A stretch of DNA of 64,000 bases from Rhizobium sp. BK650 (GTDB lineage Bacteria; Pseudomonadota; Alphaproteobacteria; Rhizobiales; Rhizobiaceae). The position numbers and the translations under genes were made by a program. A model generated the notes under the pieces. It was not told the origin of the DNA. It made no database searches and saw only the letters and a list, made by a program, of their open reading frames with translations. Of the stretch, positions 8,285 through 17,652 are shown one piece after another. The number at the start of each line of letters is the position of its first letter. Position 1 is the stretch's first letter. The stretch lies in the NCBI RefSeq assembly GCF_014195325.1, contig NZ_JACIBK010000004.1:62001-126000 (forward strand). Direction: 5' to 3'.

Positions 8285-8405
8285 GCAACTGCTTGATGTC
8301 ACAAAGATACTGGCAAATGTATAGCATGCTTTGCCTTAATGCTGACACGGGGACTCTGCACTTCGATCGGCTGATTTTGACACCCCTGATCGTGGTTCGA
8401 TTGCA

Positions 8406-8834
8406 ATGACTTTACGTTGGCAAGGCATGATCCTTTCTTCGCTGGCCGTCGCCGTTGCGCTCTCTGGCTGCACGACGACGAAGGGCGCCGCTACGCGCGG
8501 TCTTTTTGGCGGCGGTAAGCCCCCGGCTTCGGCCGCGTTCATCGCGGCATTGCAGGGCGGTATCGTCGCCCGCACCGGCGTGGAGCTTAGTGACAGCGAC
8601 AAGCAGCGGGCGCTGGAAGCCGAATATCGTGCGCTCGAAGGTGCTGCCGTCGGACAGCCGGTCACCTGGACCGGCCGTGATGCGAAGGGCAGCGTCGTGG
8701 CAGCCGCACCGTATCAGGTCGGCTCGCAGAACTGCCGCCAGTACACTCACACAGTGACTGCCGATGGCAAGGACACGCTGGCGCGCGGTGCGGCCTGCCG
8801 CAACGAAGACGGTACCTGGTCGCCGCTCGGCTGA
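8406..8834 (+). CDS. Surface-antigen-like outer-membrane lipoprotein
   Basis: This 142-aa protein has a lipoprotein signal ending in ALSGC (Cys22), followed by a Gly-rich segment and a C-terminal domain with the 17-kDa surface-antigen (RT0821/Lpp0805-like) pattern: W-x-G-x-A-x-GSV, then NCRQYTHTVTADGKD and RNEDGTW. The lipid-anchored product is expected in the outer membrane or periplasm; its function is unknown. It lies between feuQ and ccmI on the same strand but with gaps of about 100 bp on both sides, so it probably has its own promoter. Confidence 0.8.
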   Translation: MTLRWQGMILSSLAVAVALSGCTTTKGAATRGLFGGGKPPASAAFIAALQGGIVARTGVELSDSDKQRALEAEYRALEGAAVGQPVTWTGRDAKGSVVAAAPYQVGSQNCRQYTHTVTADGKDTLARGAACRNEDGTWSPLG

Positions 8835-8933
8835 GCATTCTTGCCCGTTATCCTTGCGGCCAAAAGCCTCAAATCTTCGTCAACGAGGCATTGTCAGTTG
8901 GAATGAAGGCGCGCTTCAAGTAATTGGGCCGAT

Positions 8934-10124
8934 ATGCTGTTCTGGATTCTCGTGGCCTTTCTGACGGCGGCCGTCGCCGCCATTCTGCTTTACCCCCTTT
9001 TGCATGGGGGAAAGGCGGTCGAGGATACGCGTGCCGGAGAGGCCGCCGTCTATCGCGATCAATTGCGTGAGCTCGACCGGGATCTCTCAGGTGGCTTGAT
9101 CAGCGCCGACGAGGCCGATTACGCCCGAGCCGAGATTGGCCGGCGCCTGATCGCGGTTTCCGGTGCTGCCCCGGCAGAAAAGCGGGGGTCTGCACGGCAT
9201 CATCACCTGACCGAAGCCTTTATCGTTCTGCTCCTGCCGGTCATCGGGCTCTGTCTTTATATCAATACCGGCAGGCCCGACCTGCCGTCGCAGCCGCTAG
9301 AGGCGCGGCTTGCCAATCCCGGCAATGACATGGCCGTGCTCGTCGCCAAGGCGGAGCGTCATCTGGCGCAGAACCCCGATGACGGAAAGGGCTGGGATGT
9401 GCTGGCGCCGATTTATTTCGGCACCATGCGGCTCTCCGATGCCGAGACCGCTTATCGCAACGCCATTCGCCTGCTGGGGCCGAGCCCCGCCCGTCTCGAC
9501 GGTCTTGCCGAAACGCTGATGGCAATCTCCGAAGGTGTGGTGACGGATGATGCGCGCAGGGCGCTGGAACAGTCGCTGACGCTCGAGCCGAACAACCCGC
9601 GTGCACGTTTCTATATTGCCTTGAGCCTGGAACAGGCGGGCAAGCCGGATGAGGCGCGGGAGGCCTTCGAGGCGCTGGCGAAGCAGTCACCCGCCGATGC
9701 GCCGTGGCTGCCGCTGGTCAACGAGCATATCGCCAGGAACGGGGGCATGGCGGTTACGCCTCCTGCTCAACCTGCCGCACAGCCGCCCGCTCTGGGCGGG
9801 CCGACGGAGCAGGATGTGGCGGCGGCTGATACTATGAGCACCGGCGATCGCCAGCAGATGATCCGTAGCATGGTGGAGGGCCTGGATGCCAAACTGTCTG
9901 CCGATCCCAACAATTTCGAGGGCTGGATGCGTCTTATCCGCTCCTACGCCGTTTTAGACGACAAGGATCGCGCCGCAACTGCCGTGAAGCGCGGAATTGC
10001 TGCCTTCCCGGCTTCGGGCGATCAGGGCAGGCAGCTTCTGGCGCTGGCGAGAGAACTCGGCATTGCCACTGAAGAATCAGGCGCCACCGAAGGATCGGTA
10101 GCGACGGAAGGAAAGAGTAAATGA
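8934..10124 (+). CDS. ccmI: Cytochrome c maturation protein CcmI/CycH
   Basis: This 396-aa inner-membrane protein has an N-terminal helix (residues 2-21), a second helix near 97-115 and a periplasmic TPR region (about 140-270, with [11 protein letters not shown] and [20 protein letters not shown]). A low-complexity Pro/Ala linker separates it from a final TPR-like part. CcmI delivers apocytochrome c to the CcmF-CcmH heme ligation complex. It opens the ccmI-ccmE-ccmF-ccmH (cycHJKL) operon and overlaps ccmE by 4 bp (ATGA). The extreme C-terminus contains short [18 protein letters not shown] repeats. Confidence 0.92.
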   Translation: MLFWILVAFLTAAVAAILLYPLLHGGKAVEDTRAGEAAVYRDQLRELDRDLSGGLISADEADYARAEIGRRLIAVSGAAPAEKRGSARHHHLTEAFIVLLLPVIGLCLYINTGRPDLPSQPLEARLANPGNDMAVLVAKAERHLAQNPDDGKGWDVLAPIYFGTMRLSDAETAYRNAIRLLGPSPARLDGLAETLMAISEGVVTDDARRALEQSLTLEPNNPRARFYIALSLEQAGKPDEAREAFEALAKQSPADAPWLPLVNEHIARNGGMAVTPPAQPAAQPPALGGPTEQDVAAADTMSTGDRQQMIRSMVEGLDAKLSADPNNFEGWMRLIRSYAVLDDKDRAATAVKRGIAAFPASGDQGRQLLALARELGIATEESGATEGSVATEGKSK

Positions 10125-10633
10125 CGCGCAAGCAGAAACGTCTGGCGGTGATTGCCGGCGGCATGAGCTTCATTGCCGCTGCCGTGCTGCTCGTCATGTT
10201 CGCCTTCAGCCAGTCGGTCGCCTATTTCTACATGCCGGGCGATCTTGCCAACAATCCGGTGGCGCCCGGCACCCGCATCCGCCTCGGGGGGCTGGTCGGA
10301 GCAGGCAGCGTCATGCGCGGCGAGGGTTCGGTAGTGCGCTTTGCCGTCACCGATCCGAGCGGTGAGATCGTCAATGTCCGCTACCAGGGCATCTTGCCGG
10401 ACCTGTTTCGCGAGGGGCAGGGGGTGGTGACTGAGGGAACGTTCGAGACCGGCAGCAACGTCTTTACCGCCGATACCGTCCTTGCCAAGCATGACGAGAC
10501 CTATATGCCGAAGGAAGTAGCCGACAAGTTGAAGGCCGAGGGCCTGTGGCAGGAGGGCAAGGGAGCCGCACAGCAAGGTCAGGCAGCAAAAGGCCAGGAA
10601 GCCCAGGGGCAAGAGGTAAAAGCGACACGATGA
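10121..10633 (+). CDS. ccmE: Heme chaperone CcmE/CycJ
   Basis: This 170-aa protein has an N-terminal membrane anchor (about residues 10-30) and a periplasmic OB-fold domain. His124 in [10 protein letters not shown] is the covalent heme-binding histidine and Tyr128 the conserved axial ligand. CcmE receives heme from CcmC and passes it to CcmF. The tail after residue 145 is a Gln/Gly/Ala-rich low-complexity stretch ([15 protein letters not shown]). It overlaps ccmI and ccmF by 4 bp at each end, indicating tight translational coupling. Confidence 0.93.
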   Translation: MTRKQKRLAVIAGGMSFIAAAVLLVMFAFSQSVAYFYMPGDLANNPVAPGTRIRLGGLVGAGSVMRGEGSVVRFAVTDPSGEIVNVRYQGILPDLFREGQGVVTEGTFETGSNVFTADTVLAKHDETYMPKEVADKLKAEGLWQEGKGAAQQGQAAKGQEAQGQEVKATR

Positions 10634-12627
10634 TCATCGAGATCGGCCACTATGCGCTGGTTCTGGCGCTCGCTACCGCGATCGTCTTGTCGCTCGTGCC
10701 CGTCATCGGCGCAAGGCGCGGCGATCAGGCGATGATGGATGTGGCGCCCTTGGGCTCCATCCTGCTCTTTGCCCTCGTCGCCTTCTCATTCGGCGTGCTC
10801 ACCTATGCGCACGTCGTCTCCGACTTCTCGGTCCGCAACGTCTGGGAGAACTCGCATTCGCTGGTGCCGCTGATCTATAAATATTCCGGCGTCTGGGGCA
10901 ATCATGAGGGATCGATGATGCTCTGGCTCCTGATCCTGTCGCTGTTCAGTGCGCTGGTGGCGCTCTTCGGCCGCAATCTGCCCGATAGGCTGAGGGCTAA
11001 TGTTCTCTCGGTGCAGGCCTGGATCTCGGTCGCCTTCATCCTCTTCATCCTGCTGACCTCCAATCCGTTCGCCCGCCTCGATCCGGCCCCGGCCGAGGGC
11101 AAGGACCTGAACCCGGTGCTGCAGGATGTGGGCCTCGCCATCCATCCGCCGCTCCTCTATCTCGGTTATGTCGGCTTCTCGGTCTGCTTCTCCTTTGCCG
11201 TCGCCGCCCTCCTTGATGGCCGCATCGATGCCGCCTGGGCGCGCTGGGTGCGGCCCTGGACGCTGGCTGCCTGGACCTTCCTGACGCTTGGCATCGCCAT
11301 GGGCTCCTATTGGGCCTATTACGAGCTCGGCTGGGGCGGCTGGTGGTTCTGGGATCCGGTGGAAAACGCCTCCTTCATGCCGTGGCTTGCCGGCACCGCA
11401 CTTCTGCACTCGGCGCTCGTCATGGAAAAGCGCGAGGCCTTGAAGATCTGGACGGTGCTTCTTGCCATCCTCACCTTCTCGCTGTCGCTGATGGGCACCT
11501 TCCTGGTGCGCTCCGGCGTGCTGACTTCCGTCCATGCTTTCGCCAGCGACCCGAGCCGCGGCGTCTTCATCCTTTGCATCCTCCTGATCTTCATCGGCGG
11601 GGCGCTGTCGGTCTTTGCCTTCCGCGCGCCCCTCCTGTCGGCCGGTGGGCTGTTTGCGCCGATCTCGCGCGAGGGGGCGCTCGTCGTCAACAACCTGATC
11701 CTGACGGTTGCTTGCGGCACGGTCCTGACCGGCACGCTCTATCCGCTGGTCCTGGAGACGCTGACCGGCGACAAGATTTCGGTCGGCCCGCCCTTCTTCA
11801 ACCTGACCTTCGGCCTGCTGATGGCGCCGCTTCTGGTCATCGTGCCCTTCGGACCGCTGCTTTCCTGGAAGCGCGGCGACCTGCTCGGCGCCCTTCAGCG
11901 GCTCTACGTCGTCGCCGGTCTCGCTTTCGTCGCAGCGCTGGTCTTCTTCTATATCGAACATGGCGGGCCGGTCATGGCCGTGCTTGGCCTTGCTGCCGGC
12001 CTGTTCCTGATCCTGGGCGCTGTTGCCGATCTCTGGTATCGCGCCGGTATCGGCAAGGTGAAGGCGGATATCGCCTGGCGACGCTTGACCGGTCTGCCAC
12101 GCTCGGCCTTCGGCACGGCATTGGCCCATGCCGGGCTTGGCATCACCGTGCTGGGTATCGTGGCGGTCACGACCTTTGAGACCGAGCACGTGGTCGAGAT
12201 GAAGCAGGGCCAGTCGACGGAGGCCGGCGGCTACAGCATCGTCTTCGACGGCATGCAGCCGGCGACCGGCCCGAACTATACCGAGGAGCGCGGCCACTTC
12301 TCGATCCGCCGGGCCGGTGCCGAGGTCGCCGATGTCTGGTCGGCCAAGCGGCTCTATAGCGCAAGGCAGATGCCGACGACGGAGGCCGGCATCCTGACCT
12401 TCGGGCTCAGTCAGCTCTATGTCTCGCTCGGTGATGCCACGAAGGATGGCGGCATCGTCGTGCGCATCTGGTGGAAGCCGTTCATTCTCTGCATCTGGGG
12501 CGGGGCGCTGGTCATGGCGACAGGCGGCTTCGTGTCGCTGACCGACCGGCGCCTGCGTGTCGGCGCGCCGAGCAGGAAGGGGAAACCAGCCAAGCCGGCA
12601 GCACCTGCGATGGAGCCGGCGGAATGA
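10630..12627 (+). CDS. ccmF: Heme lyase CcmF/CycK
   Basis: This 665-aa polytopic membrane protein of the CcmF family carries the WWD heme-handling motif ([20 protein letters not shown]) in a periplasmic loop and conserved His residues (H-EGS and HSALV). The C-terminal part contains the large periplasmic region before the last helix. It catalyses heme attachment to CXXCH cysteines together with CcmH and CcmI. ATG 10630 overlaps the ccmE stop. In contrast to the other junctions in the operon, about 180 bp with a palindromic repeat separates ccmF from ccmH. Confidence 0.93.
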   Translation: MIIEIGHYALVLALATAIVLSLVPVIGARRGDQAMMDVAPLGSILLFALVAFSFGVLTYAHVVSDFSVRNVWENSHSLVPLIYKYSGVWGNHEGSMMLWLLILSLFSALVALFGRNLPDRLRANVLSVQAWISVAFILFILLTSNPFARLDPAPAEGKDLNPVLQDVGLAIHPPLLYLGYVGFSVCFSFAVAALLDGRIDAAWARWVRPWTLAAWTFLTLGIAMGSYWAYYELGWGGWWFWDPVENASFMPWLAGTALLHSALVMEKREALKIWTVLLAILTFSLSLMGTFLVRSGVLTSVHAFASDPSRGVFILCILLIFIGGALSVFAFRAPLLSAGGLFAPISREGALVVNNLILTVACGTVLTGTLYPLVLETLTGDKISVGPPFFNLTFGLLMAPLLVIVPFGPLLSWKRGDLLGALQRLYVVAGLAFVAALVFFYIEHGGPVMAVLGLAAGLFLILGAVADLWYRAGIGKVKADIAWRRLTGLPRSAFGTALAHAGLGITVLGIVAVTTFETEHVVEMKQGQSTEAGGYSIVFDGMQPATGPNYTEERGHFSIRRAGAEVADVWSAKRLYSARQMPTTEAGILTFGLSQLYVSLGDATKDGGIVVRIWWKPFILCIWGGALVMATGGFVSLTDRRLRVGAPSRKGKPAKPAAPAMEPAE

Positions 12628-12642
12628 GGCGCCATCCCCAAC

Positions 12643-12786
12643 CTCCCTCATTCCTGTGCTTGTCGCAGGAATCCAGCGTGCCCAAGTCCTTGGGCACGGG
12701 AGACTCATTCAATTTTGGAAGTGATTCATTCACGGCGCGGACGCGCCGTGGCTGGATTCCTGTGACAAGCACAGGAATGAGGGGAG
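12643..12786. repeat. Multi-hairpin palindromic repeat inside the ccm operon
   Basis: The outer arms at 12643-12677 and 12751-12786 are near-perfect reverse complements (core CATTCCTGTGCTTGTC). They enclose two perfect 9-bp hairpins, GTGCCCAAG/CTTGGGCAC at 12678-12697 and CACGGCGCG/CGCGCCGTG at 12731-12750. The transcript could fold into a three-way, cruciform-like structure. Elements built on the CATTCCTGTG core are a familiar dispersed repeat in rhizobial intergenic regions. It lies between ccmF and ccmH and breaks the ATGA coupling seen in the rest of the operon. Confidence 0.8.
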
Positions 12787-12809
12787 GAGAGGCTCGGCGC
12801 ATCTCGCAA

Positions 12810-13274
12810 ATGTCGCGGTGTCTCTCACGCTTGCTTGTCGTCCTGTTCGTCCTCTTCACGCCCCTCTCGGCTTTCGCCGTCAACCCGGACGAGATGCTCT
12901 CCGACCCGGCCCTGGAAGGCCGCGCCCGGACCCTGTCGGCGGAACTGCGCTGCATGGTCTGCCAGAACCAGTCGATCGACGATTCCAATGCCGATCTCGC
13001 CAAGGATCTGCGCCTTCTTGTGCGCGAGCGCATCACCGATGGCGACAGCGATGAGCAGGTGCTGAACTATATCGTCTCGCGCTACGGCGAATTCGTGCTG
13101 CTGAAGCCGCGCTTCAGCCTGCGCACGCTGTTGCTCTGGGGTGCTCCCGTGCTGCTGATCCTCGCAGGCGGCGTCTCCCTCATCGCCTTTGCCCGCAGGC
13201 GAGCCGGCAAACCCACCGGCAGCAAGCTGACCGCCGAAGAACAGGCAAAGCTCGACGAACTGCTGGAAAAGTAA
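12810..13274 (+). CDS. ccmH: Cytochrome c maturation protein CcmH/CycL
   Basis: This 154-aa protein has a cleavable signal peptide ([23 protein letters not shown]), a periplasmic three-helix domain with the redox motif RCMVCQNQS, and a C-terminal membrane helix ([21 protein letters not shown]). CcmH keeps the apocytochrome CXXCH thiols reduced for heme ligation. ATG 12810 is chosen because it begins the signal peptide; the open frame extends further upstream through the repeat element but without coding character. It is the last gene of the operon. In many rhizobia degP follows directly; here an opposite-strand cassette intervenes. Confidence 0.92.
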   Translation: MSRCLSRLLVVLFVLFTPLSAFAVNPDEMLSDPALEGRARTLSAELRCMVCQNQSIDDSNADLAKDLRLLVRERITDGDSDEQVLNYIVSRYGEFVLLKPRFSLRTLLLWGAPVLLILAGGVSLIAFARRRAGKPTGSKLTAEEQAKLDELLEK

Positions 13275-13312
13275 AAGCCATTCCGCCGCAGAGGCCGCGG
13301 AATTGCTGATCT

Positions 13313-13702
13313 TCAAGACTTCCGATAGGGAAACAGCGCCCGCACGGCGGGATCGCGCAGCCACAATCCGCCCCACATGAACAGGCCGAGATAGATGCTG
13401 AACAGGATATGGCTGAAGAGCGGGCTCCCGGCGCGGATCTGTGTCGCCATGGCTCCACCGAGCAGCCCCATCATCAGCATCGCCCCGAAGACGCTCGTCT
13501 GCGGGATGAGATAGAGCACGAGACAGGTGAGCTCGATCAGGCCGATCATCAATACATAGCCGTTCGGCCATCCGAGCTGGGTCATCGTTTCCTCGGCGAC
13601 CGGCAGGCCCAGAAGTTTGGGCGCGATCGACGCGCCGAGCATGAAGAGCGCGAAAAGCGCGGTCAGCACGCGACCGGTCCAGATCATGGCCCTTTCGCTC
13701 AT
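13313..13702 (-). CDS. DoxX-like membrane protein
   Basis: This 129-aa protein has four hydrophobic helices and the DoxX_2 pattern (AMIWTGRVLTALFALFM at the start, P-E near the second helix, and an MMGLLGGAMATQIR segment). Such proteins are inner-membrane proteins of unclear redox role. It overlaps the VOC gene by 4 bp and is the last gene of the ArsR-AHSA1-VOC-DoxX cassette. This gene set recurs as a unit in many proteobacteria. Confidence 0.8.
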   Translation of the reverse strand: MSERAMIWTGRVLTALFALFMLGASIAPKLLGLPVAEETMTQLGWPNGYVLMIGLIELTCLVLYLIPQTSVFGAMLMMGLLGGAMATQIRAGSPLFSHILFSIYLGLFMWGGLWLRDPAVRALFPYRKS

Positions 13703-14115
13703 GGCTGACCTGCCGGGATCGTATTGACCATCCAGGGTGTGCCAAAGCGATCGGTGAACATGCCGAAGCCCGGCGACCAGAACGTCGCGTTGAAGGGCAT
13801 GGTCACCTTGCCGCCTTCCGAGAGCGCGTCGAAGACCCGCCTGGTCTCTGCCGCATCCTCGCTGTGATAGGTGGCGCTGAAGCCTCCCATATCCTCCTGA
13901 TATCCGGGAGGCGCGTCACAGCCCATCAGGGACTGGTCGCCGACATCGAGCCAGGCATGCATGATCTTGTCCTTGAAAGACGGATCGATCGGCATGTCGC
14001 CGGGCGCCTCGGCGAAGGTAAACATGCCGTTCAGCTTGCCACCCAGCACCTTGGCGTAGAATTCGAAGGCCTGACGGCATTCGCCTTTGAACACGAGATT
14101 CGTTACGAGTTTCAT
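13699..14115 (-). CDS. VOC superfamily (PhnB-like) protein
   Basis: This 138-aa protein is a PhnB-like glyoxalase/bleomycin-resistance fold: FKGECRQAFEFYAKVLGG at the start, a central HAWLDVGDQSLMG strand, and the end motif FGMFTDRFGTPWMVN. PhnB-like members usually lack a known enzymatic function. ATG 14115 is preferred over the frame start at 14124 because GGGAGTGAGG lies upstream. It follows the AHSA1 gene after 5 bp and overlaps the DoxX gene, so all are one transcription unit. Confidence 0.85.
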   Translation of the reverse strand: MKLVTNLVFKGECRQAFEFYAKVLGGKLNGMFTFAEAPGDMPIDPSFKDKIMHAWLDVGDQSLMGCDAPPGYQEDMGGFSATYHSEDAAETRRVFDALSEGGKVTMPFNATFWSPGFGMFTDRFGTPWMVNTIPAGQP

Positions 14116-14120
14116 GGTCC

Positions 14121-14597
14121 TCACTCCCTTTGATGTCCCTGCGTTGCAATCCAGCTTTCCAGTCTGCCGAAGGTGCTTTCCCAGCCATATCTGTGTCCGA
14201 AAAGGCTCTCTTCGGATTTCAGGTCCGCATGAGTGAAATCCATCCGCGTGCGGCCGTCGGCCAATTCCTCGAAGACGACGGTCACCAGTGTCCCGACCGG
14301 CTCGCCATCCTCATGCGAGTTCTCCCACTGAAAGGTGAAGGAGAGGCGCGATGGCTCTTCGATCTCCCTGTAGACGCCGCTCTGCCACAGCAGGCGGCCA
14401 TCTTCCGCATTCTTCAGGCATGCCCTGTAGGTGCCACCGATGCGCAGATCCTGCACGACGCTGACGGCCGGCCATTCGACGGGACCGAGCCAGGCGACGA
14501 CCATCTCCGGCCGTGTCCAGGCGGCCCATAGGAGAGCACGTGGTGCATTGAATATCCGCTGCATATGCAATGTGGGGCGCGATAGCTGATCGGCCAT
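14121..14597 (-). CDS. SRPBCC/AHSA1-domain protein
   Basis: This 158-aa START-like (Bet v 1) fold protein shows the AHSA1 signature: RIFNAPRALLWAAWTRPEMV, then AWLGP, a central GGTYRACLKN strand, LSFTFQWE and a C-terminal helix with GWESTFGRLESW. It probably binds a small hydrophobic ligand. It lies 39 bp after the ArsR gene. ArsR and AHSA1 genes are a frequent pair in which the ArsR protein represses the unit. Confidence 0.85.
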   Translation of the reverse strand: MADQLSRPTLHMQRIFNAPRALLWAAWTRPEMVVAWLGPVEWPAVSVVQDLRIGGTYRACLKNAEDGRLLWQSGVYREIEEPSRLSFTFQWENSHEDGEPVGTLVTVVFEELADGRTRMDFTHADLKSEESLFGHRYGWESTFGRLESWIATQGHQRE

Positions 14598-14636
14598 GAT
14601 ATTCCCCTTGTCGTGATTGAAAATGCGGGTCGACGG

Positions 14637-14984
14637 TCAGTTGCGAGGGTCGCTGTCGTCCGTTCTCTGGATTTTTTGCAGGTAGCCGTCCAACCGGTCG
14701 AAGCTCGATTCCCAGAAGCGCCGGAATTGCTCCAGCCAGTCGGCAATGCTCTTCATGGCCATCGGCTCAAGCTTGGCCGGCCGCCATTGGGCCTCCTTGC
14801 CCCGGCTGATGAGGCCAGCCTTTTCCAGCACCTTCAGATGCTTCGAGACGGCCGGAAGGCTCATGTCGAAGGGGGCTGCGAGCTCGTTGACCGAAGCCTC
14901 GCCCTCGGCCAGCCGCGCGATGATCGCCCGGCGCGTGGGGTCTGCAAGGGCTGCGAAAGCGGCGCTGAGAGTATCGGTCTGCAT
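14637..14984 (-). CDS. ArsR-family transcriptional regulator (SdpR-like)
   Basis: This 115-aa winged-helix protein has the ArsR DNA-binding pattern FAALADPTRRAIIARLAEGE, ELAAPFDMSLPAVSKHLKVL, then the wing GLISRGKEAQWR. There is no metal-binding ELCVC motif, so it belongs to the SdpR-like group that pairs with AHSA1 proteins. ATG 14984 gives the usual family length; an upstream in-frame start at 15020 would begin inside the promoter. Two palindromic sites lie just upstream and probably mediate autorepression. Confidence 0.87.
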   Translation of the reverse strand: MQTDTLSAAFAALADPTRRAIIARLAEGEASVNELAAPFDMSLPAVSKHLKVLEKAGLISRGKEAQWRPAKLEPMAMKSIADWLEQFRRFWESSFDRLDGYLQKIQRTDDSDPRN

Positions 14985-14999
14985 GATGTGCCTCGTATA

Positions 15000-15051
15000 T
15001 AACCCTATGGTTAAATACACGTTGTAGCTTCTACTGTCAACCGATCGGTTA
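15000..15051. promoter_or_regulatory. Two palindromic operators upstream of the ArsR cassette
   Basis: TAACCCTATGGTTA (15000-15013) and CAACCGATCGGTTA (15038-15051) share the dyad (T/C)AACC-N4-GGTTA and both continue with AAAT on the plus strand. Their centres are 38 bp apart. They lie 16-67 bp upstream of the ArsR start codon, the expected place for an autorepressor's operators. Confidence 0.6.
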
Positions 15052-15224
15052 AATGCGCATCTGCGAATTGGCTTCGCCCCGGCGTGCAGCCAAAGAATGT
15101 CAGGACATTACGAATTTTTCATGGGCCGGACAGTTCGCAGTAAGGTCTGGCGTCCTATATCTCGATCATTCACGGATCCGGCATCGCCCGGAACGAGATC
15201 TGAACAAGAAGAGAAGGTGCTCTC

Positions 15225-16778
15225 ATGCTCAAAAATTTCCGCGGACGTCCGTCCCTCAAAACGGTGCTTCAGGCATCCACCGTTGCAGGTCTGGCAGCCG
15301 CCGTGCTTGCAACCGGTATCCCGGTCGAGGTTTCCCGTTCCTACGCAGAGGCTGTCAATGTCCAGTCTCCCTCGGTTCCAAGCTTCGCCAATGTCGTTGA
15401 CGCCGTCTCCCCCGCCGTCGTTTCCGTTCGCGTCGAAAGCCGCGTCAAGCCGGCTTCCGATGATGGCGACGGTTTTTCCTTCGATTTCAATGGCCGTGGC
15501 TTTGATGATCTGCCGGACGCGCTGAAGCCGTTCTTCCGCCAGTTCGGCGAGCAGCAGAAGGGCCAGAACCAGCAGCGCCGTTTCGGCCATCAGGGTGAGG
15601 GCCGTCTGCGCCCGGTCGCTCAGGGTTCGGGCTTCTTCATCAGCGAAGATGGCTACATCGTTACCAACAATCACGTCGTGTCCGACGGCTCGGCATTCGT
15701 CGCCGTCATGAATGACGGTACCGAGCTCGACGCCAAGCTGATCGGCAAGGACCCCCGCACCGACCTCGCAGTGCTGAAGGTCGACGGCAAAGGTCGCAAG
15801 TTCACCTATGTCAATTGGGCCGATGACAACAAGGTCCGCGTCGGTGACTGGGTCGTCGCCGTCGGTAATCCCTTCGGCCTCGGCGGCACGGTGACGGCCG
15901 GCATCATTTCGGCCCGCGGCCGCGATATCGGCTCCGGTCCCTATGACGATTACCTGCAGGTCGACGCAGCCGTGAATCGCGGTAACTCCGGTGGCCCGAC
16001 CTTCAACCTCAACGGTCAAGTCGTCGGCATCAACACCGCGATCTTTTCGCCGTCGGGCGGCAGCGTCGGTATCGCCTTCGCAATCCCGGCCTCCACCGCC
16101 AAGGATGTCGTCGCCGACCTGATGAAGGACGGTACGGTTTCGCGCGGTTACCTCGGCGTACAGATCCAGCCGGTCACCAAGGATATCGCCGACTCCCTCG
16201 GCCTCTCCGAAGCGAGCGGCGCTCTGGTCGTTTCCGCACAGGATGGCACGCCGGGCCAGAAGGCCGGCATGAAGACCGGTGACGTCGTCACCGCCGTCAA
16301 CGGCGAACCGGTCAAGGATGCCCGTGATCTCAGCCGTCGCATCGGCGCGATGACGCCGGGCAGCAAGGTCGAGCTTTCGGTATGGCGTTCCGGCAAGGCC
16401 CAGTCCGTGACCGTCGAGCTCGGCACGCTGCCGGCTGACCAGCAGGCTTCCGCCGACGATAACAGCGACCAGCAGCAGCCGGCCCAGCCGCCGGCTTCCG
16501 AGAAGGCGCTTGCCGATCTCGGCCTGACGGTCGGCCCGTCGGATGACGGCAAGGGCCTCGCCATCACCGGCATCGATCCGAATTCGGATGCTGCCGACAA
16601 GGGCATCAAGGAAGGCGAGACCATCACCTCGGTCAACAACCAGCAGGTCTCCAGCGCTGACGATGTCGTCCGCGTCATCAACCAGGCCAAGAAGGACGGC
16701 CGCACCCGCGCGCTGTTCCAGATCCAGTCGAAGGAAGGCAGCCGCTTCGTCGCTCTTCCGATCAACGGCCAGGGCTGA
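15225..16778 (+). CDS. degP: Periplasmic serine protease DegP (Do/HtrA)
   Basis: This 517-aa HtrA family protease has an N-terminal export signal (about residues 10-40), a trypsin-like domain with His in TNNHVVSD, Asp in RTDLAVLK and Ser in NRGNSGGP, and two PDZ domains (about 285-380 and 425-510). A Gln-rich stretch (QQQKGQNQQRRFG) lies in the LA-loop area and a Gln/Ala-rich linker between the PDZ domains. It degrades or refolds misfolded envelope proteins. GAAGG precedes ATG 15225. A strong hairpin follows the stop codon. Confidence 0.93.
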   Translation: MLKNFRGRPSLKTVLQASTVAGLAAAVLATGIPVEVSRSYAEAVNVQSPSVPSFANVVDAVSPAVVSVRVESRVKPASDDGDGFSFDFNGRGFDDLPDALKPFFRQFGEQQKGQNQQRRFGHQGEGRLRPVAQGSGFFISEDGYIVTNNHVVSDGSAFVAVMNDGTELDAKLIGKDPRTDLAVLKVDGKGRKFTYVNWADDNKVRVGDWVVAVGNPFGLGGTVTAGIISARGRDIGSGPYDDYLQVDAAVNRGNSGGPTFNLNGQVVGINTAIFSPSGGSVGIAFAIPASTAKDVVADLMKDGTVSRGYLGVQIQPVTKDIADSLGLSEASGALVVSAQDGTPGQKAGMKTGDVVTAVNGEPVKDARDLSRRIGAMTPGSKVELSVWRSGKAQSVTVELGTLPADQQASADDNSDQQQPAQPPASEKALADLGLTVGPSDDGKGLAITGIDPNSDAADKGIKEGETITSVNNQQVSSADDVVRVINQAKKDGRTRALFQIQSKEGSRFVALPINGQG

Positions 16779-16796
16779 TCTTCTGCCCCAGACGAT

Positions 16797-16823
16797 GGAG
16801 CCGCGCAGATGCTGCGCGGCTCC
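16797..16823 (+). terminator. Strong hairpin after degP
   Basis: GGAGCCGCGCAG and CTGCGCGGCTCC form a perfect 12-bp stem with the 3-nt loop ATG, 19 nt after the degP stop. The T-content downstream (GGATTTCCGCTTCTG) is modest, so termination may be partial and allow some transcription into the regulator pair. Confidence 0.6.
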
Positions 16824-16905
16824 GGATTTCCGCTTCTGTCAAATTATTTAAGTCTGCCGAATTCTTCACAGCTGCCAAATTCTTCAATTATGAAGGACGC
16901 CCGCA

Positions 16906-17652
16906 ATGACCTCTGCACCACAGGAAAACGCTTTCAGCCTTGCCGAAAAGCAGCCGGAGGGTAATGTCGGCCGAATGAAGATTCTCATCATCGAAGACGA
17001 TCTGGAGGCGGCGGTCTATCTCACGAAAGCCTTTCGTGAGGCGGGCATTGTTGCCGACCATGCGAGCGACGGCGAAAGCGGTCTCTTCATGGGGTCGGAA
17101 AATACCTACGACGTCATCGTCATCGATCGCATGCTGCCGCGCCGCGATGGTCTCTCCGTCATCAGCGAACTGCGCCGCAAGGGTATCCACACCCCCGTTC
17201 TCATTCTTTCTGCCTTGGGCCAGGTCGACGACCGCGTGACCGGTTTGCGCGCCGGCGGCGACGATTACCTCCCGAAGCCTTACGCTTTCAGTGAGCTGCT
17301 CGCCCGTGTCGAAGTGCTCGGCCGCCGCAAGGGCACGCCGGATCAGGAGGTCGTCTACCGTGTCGGCGATCTCGAGCTCGACCGCCTCTCGCATGAGGTC
17401 CGCCGCGGCGGCAAGGAAATCCCGCTGCAGCCGCGCGAATTCCGCCTGCTGGAATATCTCATGAAGAATGCCGGCCAGGTGGTGACTCGCACCATGCTGC
17501 TCGAAAATGTCTGGGATTACCATTTCGATCCGCAGACCAATGTCATTGACGTGCATGTCTCGCGCCTGCGCTCCAAGATCGAGAAAGACTTCAGCCAGCC
17601 CCTGCTGAAGACGATCCGCGGCGCGGGTTACATGATCAAGGACGAGGGATGA
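16906..17652 (+). CDS. OmpR-family response regulator
   Basis: This 248-aa regulator has an N-terminal extension of about 23 residues, a receiver domain with acidic pair IIEDD, phosphoacceptor Asp74 (VIDRMLPRRDG) and KPYAF, and a C-terminal winged helix (LQPREFRLLEYLMKNAGQ and IRGAGYMI). ATG 16906 has an AAGGA signal upstream; ATG 16975 (MKILIIED) would give a more standard receiver start, so the start is uncertain. It overlaps the kinase gene by 4 bp. Its place after degP suggests an envelope-stress role, which is inference. Confidence 0.88.
   Translation: MTSAPQENAFSLAEKQPEGNVGRMKILIIEDDLEAAVYLTKAFREAGIVADHASDGESGLFMGSENTYDVIVIDRMLPRRDGLSVISELRRKGIHTPVLILSALGQVDDRVTGLRAGGDDYLPKPYAFSELLARVEVLGRRKGTPDQEVVYRVGDLELDRLSHEVRRGGKEIPLQPREFRLLEYLMKNAGQVVTRTMLLENVWDYHFDPQTNVIDVHVSRLRSKIEKDFSQPLLKTIRGAGYMIKDEG

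Noticed and set aside
10786..12708. A 640-aa open frame on the minus strand
   Set aside because: It is antisense to ccmF, has low-complexity Arg/Glu/Asp composition without family motifs, and is a by-product of GC-rich codon usage.
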